Notes: generated from the letters alone by a model not told the origin. A stretch of DNA of 64,000 bases from Actinotalea lenta (GCF_030586465.1 NZ_JAUQYP010000001.1:2507946-2571945); one strand, 5' to 3'. Counted from the first letter of the stretch, positions 18,361 to 28,209 are shown. Numbers and translations: made by a program.

Positions 18361-20052
18361 TCCGACGATCCGCAGACCGTCCGGTCCGGAGATCAGCATG
18401 GCGCGCGGCCCGGTGAGACCGGCCACGGCGGCCGTCACGGCCTCGGGCTCCCACGCCGGCCCGTCGGCCGGCCACACATCCACCCTCGCGCCGGTGGCGC
18501 GGTGCACGTACGCGGTCAGGGCGTCGTCGCGCGGGCCGACCAGGAGCACCAGGCGCGGGCCGGTGCGAGCCGCGGGGGGCGGCGCCGCCGCCCGATCCTC
18601 GCGCTGCACCATCCAGTGGTAGCCACTCATCGCACCTGCGGCGACCAGGACCCCCAGTGGCACCCGCAGGTCCCGCACCGTGCCCGAGCCGACGGTCGAA
18701 CGCACGACGTCGTCGATCACGATGAAGGCCGCCACCAGCACGACCACCACGGCCACCAGCCCGGCGACCCCGAAGAGCAGCACCAGGTAGACCCGCCGGG
18801 TGGGCGAGGCGACCTCCCCAGCGGGGTCGGCGCGCCGGGCGCGCTCGACCCGGCGCCAGAACCACCACCACAGCGGTCCGCCGACGACGAGCAGGGTCAC
18901 CGCTGCGAGCACGCCGTTGACGACCGAGCCCACCAGCGGAGCGGGGTTGAGCACGTCGACGAGCGCCACGACGACCAGCGCCACGCCGGTCGCCGCCGCC
19001 GCGAGGGCGATCCCGGACAGCAGGTACTCGTGCACGCGGGTCACCTCGGTGCGCCCTACGGCCGCTCGGGAAGCCAGAGCTGCGCGGTGGTACCACCAGC
19101 TCAGCCCCCCGACCACGCCCATCGCGAGCGGTAGCGCGGTCGCGGCCAGGTACGCGCTCGCCTCCACCTGCCCGGGGTCGCCCACCCACCACTCCAGCGC
19201 GCGGTACAGCGCAAGGCTCGCCCCCGTGAGGGTCACGACGAGCGAGGCCCCGACCCCCACGACGAGGACGTACGCGTGCCACACCGGCCCGGTGGAGAAG
19301 CGCGACAGCCGCCGCACCCAGTGCGGCACCCACAGGAGCACACCGGCGGTCAGCACGCCGGCCGCCTCCGCCACACCCGCCGTCTCGCGGCCACCGTCGA
19401 CCAGCGACGACGTCGGGACGACGAGCGCCAATCCCTGGCCCAGCACTCCGATCAGGCCGGTGAGCGACACGGCCCAGCCGGCGACGGAACCGAGCACCAT
19501 GAGCGCCAACGCACGGGGCTCGTCGAGGGTGCGCCGGGTCAGGCGCCAGTGGACGGCCCACGCCACACCCCAGACGATGACGCCGACGATCGCGCCGGCG
19601 TCGGCCCTCACGTCGCGCAGCGCTGCGGCGACCGCGGTGCCGAGGTACCCCGCTGTGGTGAACGCGAGCACCAACCCTGCGAGCGTCAGGTACACCGTCC
19701 ACGCCACCGAGGCCAGCTCCGTCGGGTCCTCGCGGACCGTCCGACGCGTCCAGACGACCACGAGGGCCAGCAACCCGCCGCCGAACACCGTGAACGTCAG
19801 ACCTCTGGCCAGCGCTCCCCCGGTGTCGGCGAGCACACCTGTGCCGAGCGCCAACCCCACGAGCCCGACGACGCCCATGAGGGTCACCACCAGGAGCCCG
19901 AGCAGCAGCAGGTACTGGAAGAACCGCCGGACGCCGTGGCCACCACCGACGCTGCCGCCCCGCCGTGACGACACCGCTCGCGCCACCAGGACGACGACAA
20001 GCACCGGGATGCCGATCGTGGTCAGGACCGAGACGATGCCGATGCCCCTCAC
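18109..20052 (-). CDS. DUF5671-type polytopic membrane protein with unusual C-terminal extension
   Basis: 647 residues, about twelve to fourteen membrane helices arranged as repeated modules (for example YLTLAGLVLAFTTAGYLGTAV and YLLSGIALAAAATGVALVVVALV, the DUF5671-like pattern of helix pairs separated by basic loops such as RRTLDEPRA). A soluble segment (GPRLVLLVGPRDDALTAYVHR ... LISGPDGLRIVG) follows. The frame then runs on for about 80 low-complexity residues antisense to DUF456 before its TGA at 18109. GTG 20052 overlaps the TGA of the upstream gene. Function unknown. The C-terminal tail may be an artefact of a lost stop or frameshift. Confidence 0.7.
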   Translation of the reverse strand: MRGIGIVSVLTTIGIPVLVVVLVARAVSSRRGGSVGGGHGVRRFFQYLLLLGLLVVTLMGVVGLVGLALGTGVLADTGGALARGLTFTVFGGGLLALVVVWTRRTVREDPTELASVAWTVYLTLAGLVLAFTTAGYLGTAVAAALRDVRADAGAIVGVIVWGVAWAVHWRLTRRTLDEPRALALMVLGSVAGWAVSLTGLIGVLGQGLALVVPTSSLVDGGRETAGVAEAAGVLTAGVLLWVPHWVRRLSRFSTGPVWHAYVLVVGVGASLVVTLTGASLALYRALEWWVGDPGQVEASAYLAATALPLAMGVVGGLSWWYHRAALASRAAVGRTEVTRVHEYLLSGIALAAAATGVALVVVALVDVLNPAPLVGSVVNGVLAAVTLLVVGGPLWWWFWRRVERARRADPAGEVASPTRRVYLVLLFGVAGLVAVVVVLVAAFIVIDDVVRSTVGSGTVRDLRVPLGVLVAAGAMSGYHWMVQREDRAAAPPPAARTGPRLVLLVGPRDDALTAYVHRATGARVDVWPADGPAWEPEAVTAAVAGLTGPRAMLISGPDGLRIVGSGSDTAQHGDEPGPGGEQRQAELDQHAQRSGLDGVPGRRPGSRGVAQPSVLHGEQPGGEEDQQPQDGQHEEPDDARHSGDDDR

Positions 20053-20495
20053 GGTGCCACCCGCCCGCCGCACACGCCGAGGGGCCACGGCGAGCCCGTC
20101 AGACGCCAGGAGCCTGCGTGCCGGATGAGCAGGAAGCGTTCGTCGTGGCTCCACCCTCCGCCGAAGGGGTCATCGGCTCCCTCGGTGATCTCCACCTGCA
20201 CCGTCGCGCCGTCACCGTCGACGGATCGGGAGCGCAGCACGGCCCGGAACCGGTCCGGGACGTATGCCCGGGCGACGTCGGTGACCGTGCACCCGCTCGC
20301 AGGGTCGAACGTCGCCGCGGCGGCCGTCACGTCTCCGCGGGCGAGAGCGGTGAGGTAGTCCTGCACCACGGCGACGGGCGAGCCTGCCTCGACCTTCTCC
20401 GGTCCTCGGGTGAGCGCGACCGCGGTCGCGACACCCACGATCGCGAGCAGCACGACGAGCGCCCCAGCCAGGAGCCGGTTCGGCCTCGTCACCAT
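20049..20495 (-). CDS. Membrane-anchored hypothetical protein (NTF2/DUF4878-like)
   Basis: 148 residues: an N-terminal membrane anchor (RLLAGALVVLLAIVGVATAVAL) followed by an extracytoplasmic domain beginning GSPVAVVQDYLTALARGDVTAAAATFDP, the typical opening helix of an NTF2-like fold. No lipobox cysteine. ATG 20495 follows a ggagg sequence; GTG 20492 is nearly as good. Coupled by a GTGA overlap to the DUF5671 gene downstream, so the two may act together at the membrane. No specific function can be assigned. Confidence 0.75.
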   Translation of the reverse strand: MVTRPNRLLAGALVVLLAIVGVATAVALTRGPEKVEAGSPVAVVQDYLTALARGDVTAAAATFDPASGCTVTDVARAYVPDRFRAVLRSRSVDGDGATVQVEITEGADDPFGGGWSHDERFLLIRHAGSWRLTGSPWPLGVCGGRVAP

Positions 20496-20581
20496 GCCTC
20501 CATGGTCCCGCGTCCGGGAGCCCGGGGTGAGCCGGTTCGTGAGCCGGTCCACGCGGACGCGCGGCGGCGCCCCGAGGTCCC

Positions 20582-20639
20582 TTGACATCTGGCCGTACTT
20601 ATCGATACTCGAGATATCGAATCACGATAAGGAGAGGTC
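20582..20639 (+). promoter_or_regulatory. Promoter and palindromic operator for the DUF2975/XRE pair
   Basis: TTGACA (20582-20587), 16 bases, then GATACT (20604-20609) form a strong -35/-10. Over the -10 lies the inverted repeat TCGATA / TATCGA (20602-20607 and 20615-20620) with XhoI-like CTCGAG in the middle, and a further CGATAA half-site at about 20625. The AT-rich island contrasts with flanking DNA. A strong aaggagagg ribosome binding site precedes ATG 20640. The downstream XRE protein is the natural candidate repressor (inference). Confidence 0.6.
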
Positions 20640-21233
20640 ATGAACACCTCCGCCGGCCGCGGATGGCTCAACGCCGCGGCCACCGTCCTCGGCATCGGTC
20701 TCGCCCTGCTCCTCGCCGCGACGGCCGTCATGGCCGTGCAGGCCGCGCGCGGTGCTCCCGTCTCGTTCCCGCTGTCACCCGAGGCAGCCTTCGGCACGGA
20801 GGCGGGGCCGACGCTCCTGCCCGGCGTCGAGCTCGCACGCGACGCGACCGTGACCGTCCGCCTGCCCGACCCGGCGGCCGCCCAGTCGGCGTGGAGCGTG
20901 CTGCTGTGGCTGCCGAGCACGCTCCTCGCCGGAGCAGCCGTCACCCTCGTCCTCCTCGCCGTCGTGCGGGCACGTCGCGGCGACCCGTTCGGTGGCGGGG
21001 TGGTGACGATCATGCGCACGCTCGGCGTCGTCCTGCTCGTCGGCGGCCCGCTGGTCCAGCTCCTCACGGGCGTCGGCAGCTACCGGCTCGCCGGCACCGT
21101 CCTCGGGCGGGGCGCCGACTTCGCGCCGGCCTTCACGCTCGACGGTCCGATCGTGGGGGTGTGCGTCCTCGCGCTGGCCGAGGTGATCCGGCACGGGCAG
21201 CGGCTCCGCGAGGAGCTGGACGAGGTGATCTAG
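20640..21233 (+). CDS. DUF2975 family membrane protein
   Basis: 197 residues, four membrane helices: about 10-32, 85-107, 122-143 and 165-185. This is the actinobacterial/firmicute DUF2975 layout, whose genes are almost always followed by a very short HTH gene, as here: the next GTG directly abuts its TAG. Function unknown; such pairs are often thought to form a small membrane sensor plus regulator. The upstream promoter is one of the few classical -35/-10 promoters with a ribosome binding site in this window. Confidence 0.85.
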   Translation: MNTSAGRGWLNAAATVLGIGLALLLAATAVMAVQAARGAPVSFPLSPEAAFGTEAGPTLLPGVELARDATVTVRLPDPAAAQSAWSVLLWLPSTLLAGAAVTLVLLAVVRARRGDPFGGGVVTIMRTLGVVLLVGGPLVQLLTGVGSYRLAGTVLGRGADFAPAFTLDGPIVGVCVLALAEVIRHGQRLREELDEVI

Positions 21234-21461
21234 GTGCCGCCGCCCGACAAGCACAACGTCGTCGTCACGCTCGACCGCCTGCTGGAGGCCCGGGACATGA
21301 CGCTCACCGAGCTCGCCGACCGGGTGGGCCTGACGCTGGCCAACCTCTCGGTGCTCAAGAACGGTCGAGCCAGGGCCATCCGGTTCTCGACGCTCTCGGC
21401 CATCTGCGAGGCGCTCGCGTGCCAGCCGGGCGACGTGCTCCAGGTGCGCAACGACGCCTGA
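21234..21461 (+). CDS. XRE-family (YozG-like) transcriptional regulator
   Basis: 75-residue Cro/CI-type helix-turn-helix protein: LDRLLEARDMTLTELADRVGLTLANLSVLKNGRARAIRFSTLSAICEALACQPGD, the standard five-helix HTH-3 fold with the recognition helix at LTLANLSVLKNG. It starts immediately after the DUF2975 stop codon and is therefore co-translated. Small proteins of this type bind short palindromes. The TCGATA/TATCGA repeat upstream of the pair is the probable operator (inference). Confidence 0.9.
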   Translation: MPPPDKHNVVVTLDRLLEARDMTLTELADRVGLTLANLSVLKNGRARAIRFSTLSAICEALACQPGDVLQVRNDA

Positions 21462-21469
21462 CGACGACC

Positions 21470-21497
21470 GGGAGGGTGGCCCCACGGCCACCCTCCC
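21470..21497. terminator. Bidirectional terminator between the XRE gene and sigA
   Basis: A 12-base-pair perfect stem (GGGAGGGTGGCC and its complement) with loop CCAC, placed between two convergent genes. Good position and stability for stopping transcription from both sides. Confidence 0.75.
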
Positions 21498-21516
21498 CGG
21501 GCTGTCGGCGACAGCG

Positions 21517-23055
<1,539 letters not shown>

Positions 23056-23106
23056 AGGGAAACCTTTCGGCTGGACTCGCTGGCACGGCCCGGGAGACAG
23101 ACCCCT

Positions 23107-23112
23107 ATTGTA
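23107..23112 (-). promoter_or_regulatory. sigA -10 element
   Basis: TACAAT on the minus strand, 51 bases before the GTG of sigA. It is one of the best -10 hexamers in the window and lies in a short AT-rich dip, leaving a leader of about 45 bases with a gaaagg ribosome binding site. Confidence 0.55.
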
Positions 23113-23182
23113 ACGTCCGGGGGCTCTGGAACATGCCCGACGCCGGCGGTTCACCCGGTTCGACGACGAGCACCGCGCCCCA

Positions 23183-23572
23183 TCAGGTCGGTTTCACCGC
23201 GAGCACCGGGCACGCAGCGTCCAGGAGAATCCGTTGCGCGTTCGTACCGAGCAGCAGCTTGCCCATCTGGGACCGGTGTCGCAGGCCGATGACGATGAGG
23301 ACCGCTCCGGCCTCCTCCGCGGCGCCGACGATGTCCTCGGCGACGTTCCTGCCCCGCGCCGTCGTGCGCACCTCGACAGGCACCGGCTGGTCGGCCAACC
23401 TCGCACGCAGTGCCTCGGCCTCCTCGCCGGAGCCGGCCACAGCCCCGCCGAACCGACCCCGGTCGGAGAGTACGACCACCAGGTCGCCACCCAGGCGCTG
23501 CGCCTCGGCCAGGCCCGTCGCCAGCGCAGCCTCCCCCTCGGGGGTCGGGACGTAGCCGACGACGACGCTCAT
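23183..23572 (-). CDS. Universal stress protein (UspA family)
   Basis: 129 residues. [15 protein letters not shown] opens the fold and [32 protein letters not shown] carries the G-2x-G-9x-G(S/T)-like ATP-binding pattern, here ending GTNAQ, so the nucleotide-binding version of the fold. Probably a cytoplasmic dimer binding ATP under stress (family knowledge). ATG 23572 has a ggaggt ribosome binding site. It is monocistronic between sigA and DUF4192. Confidence 0.9.
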   Translation of the reverse strand: MSVVVGYVPTPEGEAALATGLAEAQRLGGDLVVVLSDRGRFGGAVAGSGEEAEALRARLADQPVPVEVRTTARGRNVAEDIVGAAEEAGAVLIVIGLRHRSQMGKLLLGTNAQRILLDAACPVLAVKPT

Positions 23573-23617
23573 CAGACCTCCATCGAGGCTCGCCTCAGCG
23601 CCGACGGTACCCGAACC

Positions 23618-24691
23618 TCACCCCGGGGGCTCGCGCAGCCAGCCGGGTGGCATGCCGGCCGCCAGGGTCTGCTCGAGGAGGACTGCCAGCCGGTACCCCG
23701 GGTCTGACGCCAGGGCACGTTCCACGAGCACGCCAGCCCGTGCGCCGTCGCCCTGCCACCACGCAGTCATCGCGAGCAGGGTGACCGCCGGGACCGCAGC
23801 GCGGGGACGGTGGCCCGCGACCGCGGCCAGCACGGTGGCGGCAGCTGCGACCCGGTCCGGTGGCGCCACGCCCTCGTTCGGATCCACGAGCTCACGCAGC
23901 GCCGCGGAGATCTCGGAGCCGTCCGATCCCGCGACCACGCGATCGGCGAGGCCCGCCCTCCCGGGGATCAGGTCGAGGAGCACCGCATCGCGCACCAGCA
24001 GGTCGTCGAGCGCGGCCTGGCACCTGCCGAGGGTCGGCGGTACCGGGTCCGCCCCCTCGACGAGGCCTCGCCAGACCTCCAGACCCTCCCGCCGCCAGCG
24101 GGCCAGCGCATCGGCACCGCCAGTCCTGCGCGCTCGGTCCGTCCACCGCTTCGCCGCACGGCGAGCGGACCGGCGCGCTGCTTCGTCCGGCCGCGGCAGG
24201 CGCGCCAGATCCGCCCGGTCATCGACCACGGGCGCGCCGAGCAGCACCATCTCCGCACCGATCCGGGTGGCCTCGAGGTCGGCGAGCGGCCGCCCGCCGG
24301 GCGGACAACACTGCGGGTCCCTGCAGGCCGGCGCGTAGTAGCCGTCCCTGCCGACCACCCAGCACTCGGGCTCGGGCAGGTACGGCTCGCCCGCGTCCGC
24401 GAGGCGCGCGATCGCCTGGTTCCCGGCGGCGTCGAGGTCCGCATTCGTGTAGAGCACGACGACCATGGCCGTCGCACCGTCGTCGAGCAGGTGCCCGACG
24501 AGGGAGCGCGCCACTCGCGGCCCGTGCCCTGGGTGAGCGAGATCCGCGAGATCGACGCGGGCCACGAGGCCCACCCGAGTCCCACCCCGCAGGGACACGG
24601 CCACCACCGACTCTCGTGGTCGGAAGCCCAGCTGGTACGGGATCAGGGCGAGGAGCTCGCGCGGTTCGTTCGTGCGGATCGTGGTCGTCAT
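23618..24691 (-). CDS. DUF4192 domain-containing protein
   Basis: 357 residues. N-terminal LLALIPYQLGFRPRESVVAVSLRGG and VARVDLADLA, then AMVVVLYTN, EPECWVVGRDGYYAP and CCPPGGRPLADLEATRIGAEMVLLG are all classic DUF4192 blocks. The C-terminal part ends with the TLLAMTAWWQGDGARAGVLVERALA region. Function unknown; widespread in actinobacteria. The CRDPQCCPPGG motif offers three cysteines for possible metal binding (inference). Divergent from a lipoprotein gene. Confidence 0.9.
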   Translation of the reverse strand: MTTTIRTNEPRELLALIPYQLGFRPRESVVAVSLRGGTRVGLVARVDLADLAHPGHGPRVARSLVGHLLDDGATAMVVVLYTNADLDAAGNQAIARLADAGEPYLPEPECWVVGRDGYYAPACRDPQCCPPGGRPLADLEATRIGAEMVLLGAPVVDDRADLARLPRPDEAARRSARRAAKRWTDRARRTGGADALARWRREGLEVWRGLVEGADPVPPTLGRCQAALDDLLVRDAVLLDLIPGRAGLADRVVAGSDGSEISAALRELVDPNEGVAPPDRVAAAATVLAAVAGHRPRAAVPAVTLLAMTAWWQGDGARAGVLVERALASDPGYRLAVLLEQTLAAGMPPGWLREPPG

Positions 24692-24802
24692 GCGGGCATC
24701 CCAGCGGCACGCGAGGGCCGGGCGGGCGAATCGACCCTCGGGCCTGTGGAATCCCGCGCGTGCGATCGCTGTGGACAGCCACGACGGCGTACCGTTAGGG
24801 GC

Positions 24803-25405
24803 GTGCCCCCGTCCGCCCGGCGACTGCCCCGGCGCACCCCCGCCCTACGTCGCCGTCGACGCCGTGCGCGGTGGGCGGTCGCCGCAGGGGTCCTCGTCGG
24901 AGCCTTCACGCCGGCACTGGCTGCGTGCTCGCCGCTGCCCGAAGGTCCCAACCCCACGCTCCTTGAACAGGCGGGAGCCTCCGCCGGCCTGCACGCCCCG
25001 GCTCGCTCGTCGGCGCCGTCTGCCGAGGCGCTCGTGACAGCCACGCCCGACGCCCACTCGAAGGTCGGCAGCCTCGCCCCGGGATTTCCCTCGGACCTCA
25101 TCCCGGTCCCGGACGACGCCGTGATCCTGGTCACGTCGGCGGAGCCGATCGGCAACGCCGACGTTCAGGAGATCTCCCTGAACGTGCACACCCAGATGTC
25201 GATCCCGGCAGTCCTCGACCTGTACCGCACGTCGCTCACCGCGGCAGGCTTCACCGAGGTGAGCACCGCCGACGCCGGGCCCACCACCGAGGCGTCCTTC
25301 ACGCGGTCGGGGGGCGACGAGCTGGTCTCCATCGGGGTGGTGGACGACGGCGGGTCGCGCACCATCACGATCGGCGGCCGCGTGCGGGACGCCGGTTCCC
25401 CCTAG
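24803..25405 (+). CDS. Putative lipoprotein of unknown function
   Basis: 200 residues. The N-terminus is very Arg-rich (RRTPALRRRRRRARW) before a hydrophobic segment and a lipobox ALAAC with Cys42, so probably a Tat- or Sec-exported lipoprotein with an extended n-region. The mature part has a Ser/Ala-rich linker and then a compact domain (LIPVPDDAVILVTSAEPIGN ... IPAVLDLYRTSLTAAGFTEV), reminiscent of small actinobacterial lipoproteins. The start GTG 24803 has TACCGT at 24790-24795, 7 bases away, consistent with a leaderless mRNA. Its TAG stop is part of the -10 box of the next gene. Confidence 0.78.
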   Translation: MPPSARRLPRRTPALRRRRRRARWAVAAGVLVGAFTPALAACSPLPEGPNPTLLEQAGASAGLHAPARSSAPSAEALVTATPDAHSKVGSLAPGFPSDLIPVPDDAVILVTSAEPIGNADVQEISLNVHTQMSIPAVLDLYRTSLTAAGFTEVSTADAGPTTEASFTRSGGDELVSIGVVDDGGSRTITIGGRVRDAGSP

Positions 25406-25408
25406 GGT
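25403..25408 (+). promoter_or_regulatory. -10 box TAGGGT that contains the upstream stop codon
   Basis: The stop codon TAG of the lipoprotein gene (25403-25405) is the first half of TAGGGT, which lies exactly 6 bases before GTG 25415. This would give the polyprenyl synthase its own leaderless transcript. Confidence 0.5.
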
Positions 25409-25414
25409 TGAAGC

Positions 25415-26524
25415 GTGAACGACGACGCGCGCGACCTCCTCGCCGGGGTGCGCCGCGCCATCGACAACCTGCTCGCCGCGCACCTGGCCTCGCTGGCCGC
25501 GGAGCTGGACCCGCTCGGGCCAGCATGCACCCCGCTCGTCGACACGCTGTCGGGGACGCTGTCCGGTGGCAAGCGGCTGCGCGCAGCGTTCTGCTTCTGG
25601 TCCTGGCGCGCCCACGCCGCGGCCGGTGGCGCCTCCCCGGCGGACCAGGACCGCGCCCTGAGGGTCGGAGGCGCACTGGAGCTCTTCCACGCGGCAGCGC
25701 TCATTCACGACGACGTGATGGATGCCTCCGACACCCGACGCGGTCGACCCGCAGCCCACCGTGCCTTCGAGACGCGGCACCGCGCAGCACAGTGGTCCGG
25801 CGACGCCGCCCGGTTCGGTGAGTCCGCAGCGATCCTGCTGGGCGATCTCGCGCTGATCACCAGCGAGCGCGAGCTCACCGCAGCGGTCGTCGACCTGGAC
25901 GCCGGCCGGCGGGCCGAGGTCCGGGCGATCTTCGACGAGATGCGGGTCGAGGTCACGGCGGGTCAGTACCTGGATGTGCTCGGCGAGGTCACCCCGTGGG
26001 GCGAGGATCCACGCGCGGACGAGGCGCACGCGCGGGCGGTGGTACGCGCCAAGAGCGCCCGCTACAGCGTCGAGCACCCGTTGACCCTGGGCGCCGCCCT
26101 CGCGGGTGCCGGCCCGGACGACCTCGGACGGCTGCGGCGCGTGGGGTCGGCGCTCGGCGAGGCGTTCCAGCTGCGCGACGACCTCCTTGGCGTGTTCGGC
26201 GACCCCGCGACGACCGGCAAACCTGCCGGTGACGACCTACGGGAGGGCAAGCGCACGCTGCTCGTGGTGCGCGCCGCAGCGCTGGCCGACGAGGCCGACG
26301 CCCGGCTGCTGCGCGACCGCCTCGGCCGCGCCGACCTCACCGAGGCCCAGCTCGACGAGCTCCGCGAGCTCCTGCACGCCAGCGGCGCGGTCGCCGAGAT
26401 CGAGCAGCGGATCTCGGACCTGGCCGAGCCCGCGCTCGCGGAGCTCGGCTCCGCACCCTTGGCCCCAGAGCCGCGCCGGGTCCTGGTCGAGCTCGGTCGC
26501 GCGGCCGTGCACCGCACGATGTAG
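25415..26524 (+). CDS. Polyprenyl diphosphate synthase (trans-isoprenyl synthase)
   Basis: 369 residues; condenses isopentenyl diphosphate with allylic diphosphates to make a C15-C50 prenyl chain (for quinones or carotenoids). First Asp-rich motif DDVMD at residues 99-103, followed by DTRRGRPAAH; second motif DDLLG at 255-259 within QLRDDLLGVFGD, plus the GKRLRAAFC substrate helix and GDDLREGKRTLLV. Equivalent to Rv2173 (idsA2) in position next to the Rv2175c homologue. Residues before the first motif (AALIH) carry no bulky aromatic at -4/-5, suggesting a longer product, which is inference. GTG with leaderless-type promoter. Confidence 0.92.
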   Translation: MNDDARDLLAGVRRAIDNLLAAHLASLAAELDPLGPACTPLVDTLSGTLSGGKRLRAAFCFWSWRAHAAAGGASPADQDRALRVGGALELFHAAALIHDDVMDASDTRRGRPAAHRAFETRHRAAQWSGDAARFGESAAILLGDLALITSERELTAAVVDLDAGRRAEVRAIFDEMRVEVTAGQYLDVLGEVTPWGEDPRADEAHARAVVRAKSARYSVEHPLTLGAALAGAGPDDLGRLRRVGSALGEAFQLRDDLLGVFGDPATTGKPAGDDLREGKRTLLVVRAAALADEADARLLRDRLGRADLTEAQLDELRELLHASGAVAEIEQRISDLAEPALAELGSAPLAPEPRRVLVELGRAAVHRTM

Positions 26525-26529
26525 CGGCG

Positions 26530-26910
26530 TCAGAGGGCGAGGGCCTGGGCGCGACGCCGGATCTCGGTCTTGAACCCCGCGCGCAGCGCCTCGACCGGGG
26601 TCGCCGGACCGCCTGGCAGGCCGGCGAGCGACGCGTCCGGGGTGAACAACCAGGCCACGGCCTCCTCGTCGGAGAAGCCGGAGTCGCGCAGGACTGTGAT
26701 GGTGCCGGTGAGGTAGGGCAGCACGCCGTCGTCGCCGTGCAGCAGCGCCACCGGGACGCCGAGCACCTGGCGTTCCCCGAGCCGCACGGCGATCAGCGAG
26801 CCGTCCGCCAGCATGCGCCGCACCTTGCCGACGTCGGTGCCGAGCCGCTCGGCCACGTCGGGCAGCGGCAGCCAGTCCCCGACCAGGTCCTCCAGTCGCA
26901 CGTCATCCAC
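26530..26910 (-). CDS. Rv2175c-family DNA-binding protein
   Basis: 126 residues with a winged/helix-turn-helix N-terminal domain (LPLPDVAERLGTDVGKVRRMLADGSLIAVRLGERQVLGVPV) and the Rv2175c C-terminal helix bundle. In M. tuberculosis this protein binds DNA and is phosphorylated by the neighbouring kinase PknL on Thr9 in a flexible N-terminal tail (established). Here the protein starts directly with VDDVRLEDLVGDWL, so that tail and threonine are missing, although the kinase is 1.3 kb away. GTG 26910 has TAGGCT 6 bases upstream (leaderless). Convergent with the polyprenyl synthase. Confidence 0.88.
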   Translation of the reverse strand: MDDVRLEDLVGDWLPLPDVAERLGTDVGKVRRMLADGSLIAVRLGERQVLGVPVALLHGDDGVLPYLTGTITVLRDSGFSDEEAVAWLFTPDASLAGLPGGPATPVEALRAGFKTEIRRRAQALAL

Positions 26911-26990
26911 GCTGCCAGCCTAGAGGTCACCCGGACGGGCGTGTGACCGGACCTTTCGCCTCCGAGGCGCGTCGGGTACGTTGCTCAGCA

Positions 26991-27023
26991 GTAACTTCAG
27001 TCACATTGGCAACTTTCGTCACA
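26991..27023 (+). promoter_or_regulatory. Direct repeats of AACTT...GTCACA before the LysM gene
   Basis: AACTTCAGTCACA (26993-27005) and AACTTTCGTCACA (27011-27023) are spaced 18 bases apart, two helical turns roughly on one face. GTCACA direct repeats resemble mycobacterial MtrA sites. The downstream gene is a cell-wall hydrolase, the usual MtrA target class. Assignment is inference. Confidence 0.45.
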
Positions 27024-27037
27024 GGTAAGGACGGACC

Positions 27038-28174
27038 ATGGCCACCGACACGTCGCGCGTTCTCTCCCCGCGGCTGCGGGTCACCGGAGGCGTCGGCGTC
27101 GCACTCGTCGCCGCGAGCGTCGCCACGGCGGCACCGGCGCAGGCGCGCGATCACGTGGTGCAGCCCGGCGACACCGTCTCAGGGCTGGCGGTGCGCTACG
27201 GCACCACGACGTCCGCCATCGTGAGCGCCAACCGCCTGGACCGCCGCGCGCTCATCCGCGTCGGGGAGATGCTGAGCATCCCCGACGCGGCCGCCCCGTC
27301 GCCCGCCCCGGCGCCGCCGACGACGACGACGCACACGGTCCGCACCGGCGAGACGGTCTCGGGCATCGCAGCGCAGTACGGGACAACCGTCGCGGCCATC
27401 GTCGCCGCCAACGGCCTCGACTCGCGCGCCCTCATCCTCGCCGGCCAGGACCTGGTGATCCCGTCGAGCGCGGCACCGCAGGCCACCCCATCTGCCGGGA
27501 GTCCGGCGGTCACCGCCACGACGACCACCTACACGGTCAGAGCCGGTGACACGGTCTCCCACCTCGCGGCCCGCTACGGCACGAGCGTGTCCGCGATCGT
27601 CGCCGCCAACGGCCTCGACGCGCGCGCCTTCATCCGCATCGGCCAGACCCTGCAGGTCCCCACCCGGAGCTCGTCGGTCACCTCGGGCCTCGTCGGGGAC
27701 ACGTTCGCGGGGCGCACGTACCCCGCCGCAACCGTCGCGTCGGCGAATCGGAACAAGGCGGCACTGCTCGAGATCGGCGTTCCGTCCAAGGCGCAGATGC
27801 AGGCCATGATCGTCGCGACCGCCAAGAAGTACGGGGTCGACCCAGCCCTCGCCCAGGCCGTGGCCTTCCAGGAGTCCGGCTTCGACCACACCTCGGTCTC
27901 CCCGGCCAACGCCATCGGCACGATGCAGGTCATCCCGTCCACCGGCGAGTGGGCCTCCGAGCTGGTCGGAAGACACCTGAACCTCCTCGACCCGGCCGAC
28001 AACGTGGTCGCCGGCGTGGTCGTCCTGCGCCAGCTGACCCGGTCCACCGGGGACGTGTCCACCGCGATCGCCGGCTACTACCAGGGCCTGTCGAGCGTCC
28101 GCAGCCACGGCATGTACGCCGACACGCGCCGCTACGTCGCGAACGTCAGAACACTCATGTCGCGGTTCGCCTGA
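27038..28174 (+). CDS. Secreted LysM peptidoglycan hydrolase with lytic transglycosylase (SLT) domain
   Basis: 378 residues. A signal peptide of about 37 residues (hydrophobic core GVALVAASVATAAPAQA) is followed by three LysM domains at about 39-81, 99-141 and 165-207, separated by Thr/Pro/Ala-rich linkers. The last 130 residues form a lysozyme-like SLT domain with the presumed catalytic Glu279 in FQESGFDHTSVSPANAIGTMQVIPSTG. Exported and bound to peptidoglycan. SD aaggacgg before ATG 27038. Directly followed by PASTA kinase pknL, another peptidoglycan-related gene; direct GTCACA repeats lie just upstream. Confidence 0.93.
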   Translation: MATDTSRVLSPRLRVTGGVGVALVAASVATAAPAQARDHVVQPGDTVSGLAVRYGTTTSAIVSANRLDRRALIRVGEMLSIPDAAAPSPAPAPPTTTTHTVRTGETVSGIAAQYGTTVAAIVAANGLDSRALILAGQDLVIPSSAAPQATPSAGSPAVTATTTTYTVRAGDTVSHLAARYGTSVSAIVAANGLDARAFIRIGQTLQVPTRSSSVTSGLVGDTFAGRTYPAATVASANRNKAALLEIGVPSKAQMQAMIVATAKKYGVDPALAQAVAFQESGFDHTSVSPANAIGTMQVIPSTGEWASELVGRHLNLLDPADNVVAGVVVLRQLTRSTGDVSTAIAGYYQGLSSVRSHGMYADTRRYVANVRTLMSRFA

Positions 28175-28209
28175 GTGGTTCGCCGAGCATGCGACCGTAG
28201 ACTGCCGCC

